27,780 nt of DNA from a bacterium UBA2219. GTDB lineage: Bacteria > Desulfobacterota > Deferrimicrobia > Deferrimicrobiales > Deferrimicrobiaceae. Positions within the stretch are counted from its first letter, which is position 1, and every line of letters starts with the position of its first letter. A program made the position numbers and the translations under genes. The notes under the pieces are model-generated. The model saw nothing but the letters and a program-made list of their open reading frames with translations, ran no database searches and was not told where the DNA came from. Location of the stretch: assembly GCA_002327765.1 (NCBI GenBank), contig DCUH01000006.1, positions 177 to 27,956 of the forward strand, written 5' to 3'. Shown piece after piece: positions 24,322 to 27,780 of the stretch.

Positions 24322-26106
24322 ATGAAGCGACCAGCGGTTTTCGTCGGAGTCGTCCTGTCGGTTGTCATCCTGGCGTTCCTGACCGCCGGCGTCGCGGCCG
24401 AAAAGCCGTCCGCGGCGCGCGCCGCCGCGAAGGGCCGGGCCAAGGTCCCCGCGAAGGGCGAAGCAGACATCGGCAAGGAGAGCGAAATCTACGGGCCGAT
24501 GACGGTGAGGGCTCTCCCCGTCGCCGCCAGGGCGACGGAACGGCCGGTCGACCAGAAGCAATGCTTCGAGTGCCACGACGCGATCCAGGCGCTCAGGGAG
24601 GGCGGCAAGCACGCCTCCAACAACTGCGTGAACTGCCACGACGGCGCGGCGGAGCACCTGAAGGACGAAAGCAGGCGGCCCGTCACGCGCTTCGGGACCG
24701 AAACGTGCGGCAAGTGCCACCCCGACCAGTATTCCAGCCTGAACACCCTGAACCTGAAAAAACCGGCCCGGACCGAGAAGTCGCTCCTGACGGAGCGGTC
24801 CCCTAACCCGTTCTGGGACAAGCTCATGATGGGGCACGGCTTCACCAAGGAGCACGCCAACCCGCGCAGCCACGCGTTCATGCTGGTCGACCAGTTCATC
24901 GTGGACCGGGCCTTCGGCGGCCGCTTCCAGCCGAAGAACGGCTGGAGCTACGTCGCCATGCCGGGTCCTGTGAAAGCGTGGGACGTCATCGAGGACCGGC
25001 ACCCCGGCATGAAGGAGCAGAAGGTGTTCCTCCCGGAGACCGCGACGGCGGTGAACCCCACCTGCATGCAGTGCAAGACGCAGGACCAGATCCTGAAATG
25101 GAAGTACATGGGCGACAAGGACGAGCGGGCGAAGTGGGACCGGTCCTCCAGCCCGGTGGAAATGGCGAAGGACGTGCAGAACGGCATGAACTGCTTCATG
25201 TGCCACGATCCCCACGCGGCGAAGCCGCGCATCGTCCGCGACGCGCTGATCCAGGCGCTGACCCGGCCGGAGAAGGACACGCTCTGGCACAAGGACCCGG
25301 ATCCCACGAAGATCGAGGTGAAGGACTTCCGCGAGGGATTCCGGAAGATCGCGCTGCTTTCGAAGTACGACGCGAACCTCCAGTGCGGGCAGTGCCACGT
25401 CGAGTACAACTGCAACCCGGGCTTCGACGCGAAGACGGGGGAATACTCGATCAAGGGGGCGGACCAGCGGACGAACCATTTCCCCTTCAAGAATGTCCTT
25501 TCGATCTACGACCACTACAACGCGCTGAACTTCCGCGACTTCCGGCACACCCTGACGGGCGGCCTGCTGTGGAAGGCGCAGCACCCCGAGGCGGAGACGT
25601 ACTGGGGCTCGGTGCACGACCGGGCGGGCGCCAAGTGCGACGCCTGTCACATGCCGAAGGTCCGCAACGCGAAGGGAAAAACGTACACCTCCCACTGGGC
25701 GACCAGCCCGAAGAGCTACCTGAAGCAGACGTGCCTCACCTCGAAGTGCCACCCGAACCTGACGGAGCACCAGGCGATCTACGAGATCGAATCGATCCGC
25801 AACTACACCAAGGGGCGGATGCGCAAGGCGGAGTTCTGGCTCTCCGAGCTGATCGACAGGATCGTGGAGGCGAAGGGCGTCGGGCTATCCGCCGACGTGA
25901 TCCGCGAGGCGCAGGAGCAGCACCAGAAGGCGCACGTCCTGTGGGAGTGGTGGACGGCCGAGAACTCCGACGGCTTCCACAACCCGACCCTGGCCCGTGA
26001 AACCCTGACCGCCTCCATCGCCGCTTCTAAGGCGGGTGTGAAGGTGCTGAACGATGCGCTGATGGCTGCCAAGCAGCCGGAGAAAAAAGATGAAGTGAAG
26101 AAGTAG
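24322..26106 (+). CDS. Octahaem nitrite reductase (NrfA-like, ammonia-forming)
   Basis: A 594-residue exported cytochrome from ATG 24322 behind GGAGG; signal peptide to ~26 (GVAA). There are eight haem sites: CFECH (81), CVNCH (102), CGKCH (129), the catalytic CMQCK (248-252), CFMCH (291), CGQCH (355), CDACH (439) and an unusual CLTSKCH (471-477, CX4CH). The CXXCK haem as the fourth site after three extra N-terminal haems defines octahaem nitrite reductases (ONR, e.g. TvNiR) as opposed to pentahaem NrfA. Other active-site features are present: R182 (NPRSHAF), Y362 followed by C364 (VEYNC, as in the Tyr-Cys crosslink of TvNiR), and H421 (KAQHPE). It reduces nitrite to ammonium by six electrons in the periplasm. 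No nrfH or other electron donor gene is adjacent. The last 36 codons show different codon use. Confidence 0.95.
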   Translation: MKRPAVFVGVVLSVVILAFLTAGVAAEKPSAARAAAKGRAKVPAKGEADIGKESEIYGPMTVRALPVAARATERPVDQKQCFECHDAIQALREGGKHASNNCVNCHDGAAEHLKDESRRPVTRFGTETCGKCHPDQYSSLNTLNLKKPARTEKSLLTERSPNPFWDKLMMGHGFTKEHANPRSHAFMLVDQFIVDRAFGGRFQPKNGWSYVAMPGPVKAWDVIEDRHPGMKEQKVFLPETATAVNPTCMQCKTQDQILKWKYMGDKDERAKWDRSSSPVEMAKDVQNGMNCFMCHDPHAAKPRIVRDALIQALTRPEKDTLWHKDPDPTKIEVKDFREGFRKIALLSKYDANLQCGQCHVEYNCNPGFDAKTGEYSIKGADQRTNHFPFKNVLSIYDHYNALNFRDFRHTLTGGLLWKAQHPEAETYWGSVHDRAGAKCDACHMPKVRNAKGKTYTSHWATSPKSYLKQTCLTSKCHPNLTEHQAIYEIESIRNYTKGRMRKAEFWLSELIDRIVEAKGVGLSADVIREAQEQHQKAHVLWEWWTAENSDGFHNPTLARETLTASIAASKAGVKVLNDALMAAKQPEKKDEVKK

Positions 26107-26129
26107 CGCTGCAATGGCGCTATGGCATC

Positions 26130-26159
26130 AAAAGCCCCGGCCGACTGGCCGGGGCTTTT
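26130..26159 (+). terminator. Intrinsic terminator after the nitrite reductase gene
   Basis: A perfect 13-bp stem AAAAGCCCCGGCC / GGCCGGGGCTTTT with a 4-base loop lies 24 bases past the stop. The A-run before and T-run after make it able to work in both directions. Confidence 0.9.
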
Positions 26160-26192
26160 GTATAAAACGGCTGGATTGAGCTCTGGCGCGGC

Positions 26193-26220
26193 TTGACAAG
26201 CACAAAAGCTGTGGAACAAT
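26193..26220 (+). promoter_or_regulatory. Sigma-70-type promoter before the small membrane protein gene
   Basis: A perfect TTGACA at 26193-26198 and AACAAT at 26215-26220 (4/6) are 16 bases apart; AATACT at 26218-26223 is an alternative -10. It lies between the upstream terminator and the ATG at 26254. Confidence 0.55.
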
Positions 26221-26253
26221 ACTGGCAGCAGCTACTCCATCAGGGGTCATCCC

Positions 26254-26538
26254 ATGAATCGCCGCACGTTACTGGCCGGCCTGCTGTTTGGTGGCGCCGG
26301 TTTTCTGCTCAATCTCCTGACGCTTGAGCTGTTCCTGGAGGTCCGTTTTCTCTTTGGTTCAGTCCTGGTTCTGTTTGCCCTGCTGCAATATGGGCTTGGC
26401 GCCGGACTGCTGGCAGCTGTGGTGGCAGCAGGCGCTACGGTGCTGCATTGGCATAATCCCTGGAACATCCTGATCTTGGACGCCGAGGCGCTGGTGCTGG
26501 TTCCGGCCTTGGCGCGAATGAGAGCAATGACGGAGTGA
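26254..26538 (+). CDS. Small membrane protein, sensor-type transmembrane module
   Basis: A 94-residue protein from ATG 26254 with AGGGG seven bases upstream. It is almost wholly hydrophobic, with three predicted membrane helices (~5-27, 29-47, 49-66) followed by a shorter hydrophobic segment (~70-88) and a basic end (ARMRAM). The pattern, with HNPWNILILDAEAL following the third helix, resembles the N-terminal membrane modules found fused to PAS/GGDEF or kinase proteins, but here the gene stops straight after the module. The next sensor gene starts at the overlapping TGATG, so the two products may form one receptor from separate chains, or this may be a remnant of a longer sensor. Codon use (many GGT, CGT, GAT) differs from the upstream 26 kb. 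Confidence 0.75.
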   Translation: MNRRTLLAGLLFGGAGFLLNLLTLELFLEVRFLFGSVLVLFALLQYGLGAGLLAAVVAAGATVLHWHNPWNILILDAEALVLVPALARMRAMTE

Positions 26539-26540
26539 TG

Positions 26541-27780
26541 ATGTTCAGAAAGTCGGAAAAACGTTTCCTCTCGCAATGGGGTCTGCTGGTTGCTGGTCTG
26601 GTGCTGTTGGCCGGTGCGGTGGTCCATAACCTGTACAAGATCCACCGCGATATCATGGCCGGTGAGCGGCACCGTTTGCAGACCCAGGCGCGGGTTGTCA
26701 GCGACAATCTCACGGTGCAGATAGCAGCCGCCGATCGGGTTATCACTGCGTTGCGCAGCGAACTGGGTGGCCGTGACCCGGCTACATGGCATCAGGCTGT
26801 CGCAGAGAAGCAGATGAGGCTGTTTGAGGAAGTGTTGCCCGGCATTAGAGTGTTGAACGCCATCGACGCCGATGGCCGTATCCGCCTCTCTAATCGAGAC
26901 GATCTGGTGGGTCGCAGCATGGCCCAGCGTGACTATTTCATCCATGCCCGCAATCAGCGCGATCAGCAGGCCCTGTTTGTTTCGCCACCCTTTAAGACCT
27001 TGCTGGGGGTCTGGGGGGTTAATTTGATCCGGGTGGTGCAGGACGCTGACGGTGGCTTTGGTGGTATTATCAGCGCCACGCTCAATCCGGAGTACTTTCA
27101 AACCTTGCTGCACTCGGTCAACTACAGCCAGGATATGGTAACCGCCATCATCCATGGTGATGGGCTGATCTTCACCATGGAGCCGAACCGGGTGGAGCTG
27201 GCCGGAAAAAATCTCAACCTGCCGGGCACCTTTTTTTCAGCACATCGCGAGAGCGGCAATCAGGAAAACATTTTCAGCGGTACGCTCTACGCCACCAATG
27301 ATCAGCGGTTGATGGTCTTCAAGACCTTTCAGCCGGGGCAGTCTCAGTTGGATAAGCCGCTGGTGGTGCTTGCCGCACGACGCATGGATGCCATTACGGC
27401 CGACTGGCGTACCCATGCCCGTTACCAGACGACAACCTTTCTGGCCATAGCCCTGCTCGCCGCTCTGGCGCTCTCAGTCTACCAGCGGCGACAGCGTCAA
27501 CAACTGCAGCAGGCTGAGGAGGTTAACTCCCATCTGCGTAAGCTGCAGCTGGGAGTTGAAAACAGCGCCAGCGGCGTCCTGATCACCGATGTTAACGGCA
27601 CCATTGAGTACGTTAATCGTAAGTTCACCCAGGTGACCGGTTACAGTCCCAGCGAGGCGATCGGGCACAATCCCCGTATTCTCAAGTCGGAATCAACGCC
27701 GCGTGAGGTGTTTCAGGAACTGTGGAACACGATCCTGCGGGGTGATGAGTGGCATGGCGAGCTGCTCAATCGTCGCAAGA
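26541..27780 (+). CDS. Cache-PAS sensor protein (3' truncated by window edge)
   Basis: An open frame from ATG 26541 (GGAG five bases upstream; ATG 26538 in the same frame is possible) running off the right edge, with 413 codons visible. A membrane helix at ~13-30 precedes an extracytoplasmic double-Cache-like domain (~35-285; family-like stretches INAIDADGRIRLSNRDD-type strand, GRSMAQRDYFIHARN, and a second half with FKTFQPGQ). A second membrane helix (~304-321) and a short coiled coil lead to a PAS domain (~334 onward: LGVENSASGVLITDVNGTIEYVNRKF and GYSPSEAIGHNPRIL). The output domain lies beyond the edge and is probably a histidine kinase or GGDEF/EAL enzyme. Cache domains of this kind bind small metabolites such as carboxylates or amino acids. 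It overlaps or abuts the preceding small membrane protein gene, and its codon use matches that gene rather than the rest of the window. Confidence 0.88.
   Translation, partial: MFRKSEKRFLSQWGLLVAGLVLLAGAVVHNLYKIHRDIMAGERHRLQTQARVVSDNLTVQIAAADRVITALRSELGGRDPATWHQAVAEKQMRLFEEVLPGIRVLNAIDADGRIRLSNRDDLVGRSMAQRDYFIHARNQRDQQALFVSPPFKTLLGVWGVNLIRVVQDADGGFGGIISATLNPEYFQTLLHSVNYSQDMVTAIIHGDGLIFTMEPNRVELAGKNLNLPGTFFSAHRESGNQENIFSGTLYATNDQRLMVFKTFQPGQSQLDKPLVVLAARRMDAITADWRTHARYQTTTFLAIALLAALALSVYQRRQRQQLQQAEEVNSHLRKLQLGVENSASGVLITDVNGTIEYVNRKFTQVTGYSPSEAIGHNPRILKSESTPREVFQELWNTILRGDEWHGELLNRRK

Overview
The first ~26 kb is very GC-rich, with codons ending almost always in G or C, and reads as chromosomal DNA of a Gram-negative bacterium: outer-membrane lipid transport genes, lipoproteins, periplasmic multihaem cytochrome. 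The gene set (octahaem nitrite reductase, receiver-GGDEF and receiver-GAF-kinase proteins, YidB, class III cyclase) suggests a high-GC Desulfuromonadota/'deltaproteobacterial' relative; this is inference from gene content only. From about position 26,000 to the right edge the composition is clearly less GC-rich and the codons differ, so the window may cross a transfer or assembly boundary.

Layout. 1-2599 (minus): an edge-truncated receiver-GAF-histidine kinase with a receiver-GGDEF protein upstream of it. 2790-3386 (minus): two small genes. 3470-7751 (plus): a duplicated YidB-like protein, an aldo/keto reductase and a HerA-like ATPase. 7877-11132 (plus): an orphan TctC-type binding protein and a LemA-DUF2207 fusion. 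11141-11932 (minus): a class II cyclic-nucleotide phosphodiesterase-like metallo-hydrolase. 12054-20465 (plus): eight tightly packed genes for an SH3 protein, M48 lipoprotein protease, CHASE2 adenylate cyclase, MscS channel with a cyclic-nucleotide-binding domain, MlaE permease, an ABC subunit whose catalytic motifs are all lost, MlaD, and a TPR lipoprotein. 20462-21178 (minus): glutamine amidotransferase. 21304-22317 (plus): TerC/Alx. 22295-24106 (minus): FtsH. 24322-26106 (plus): octahaem nitrite reductase followed by a strong terminator. 26254-27780 (plus): a small membrane protein and an edge-truncated Cache-PAS sensor in the lower-GC segment.

How they may work together. The central eight-gene block looks like an envelope module in which a periplasm-sensing CHASE2 cyclase makes cAMP, an MscS-like channel with its own cyclic-nucleotide site responds to it, and the phosphodiesterase on the facing strand could remove it. 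The same transcription unit continues into a phospholipid (Mla/MCE) transport set whose only nucleotide-binding subunit appears unable to hydrolyse ATP. These links are inferred from order and spacing. The domain assignments are read directly from the sequence. No CRISPR array, tRNA, rRNA or insertion sequence was recognised, and no gene-free stretch exceeds about 220 bases.
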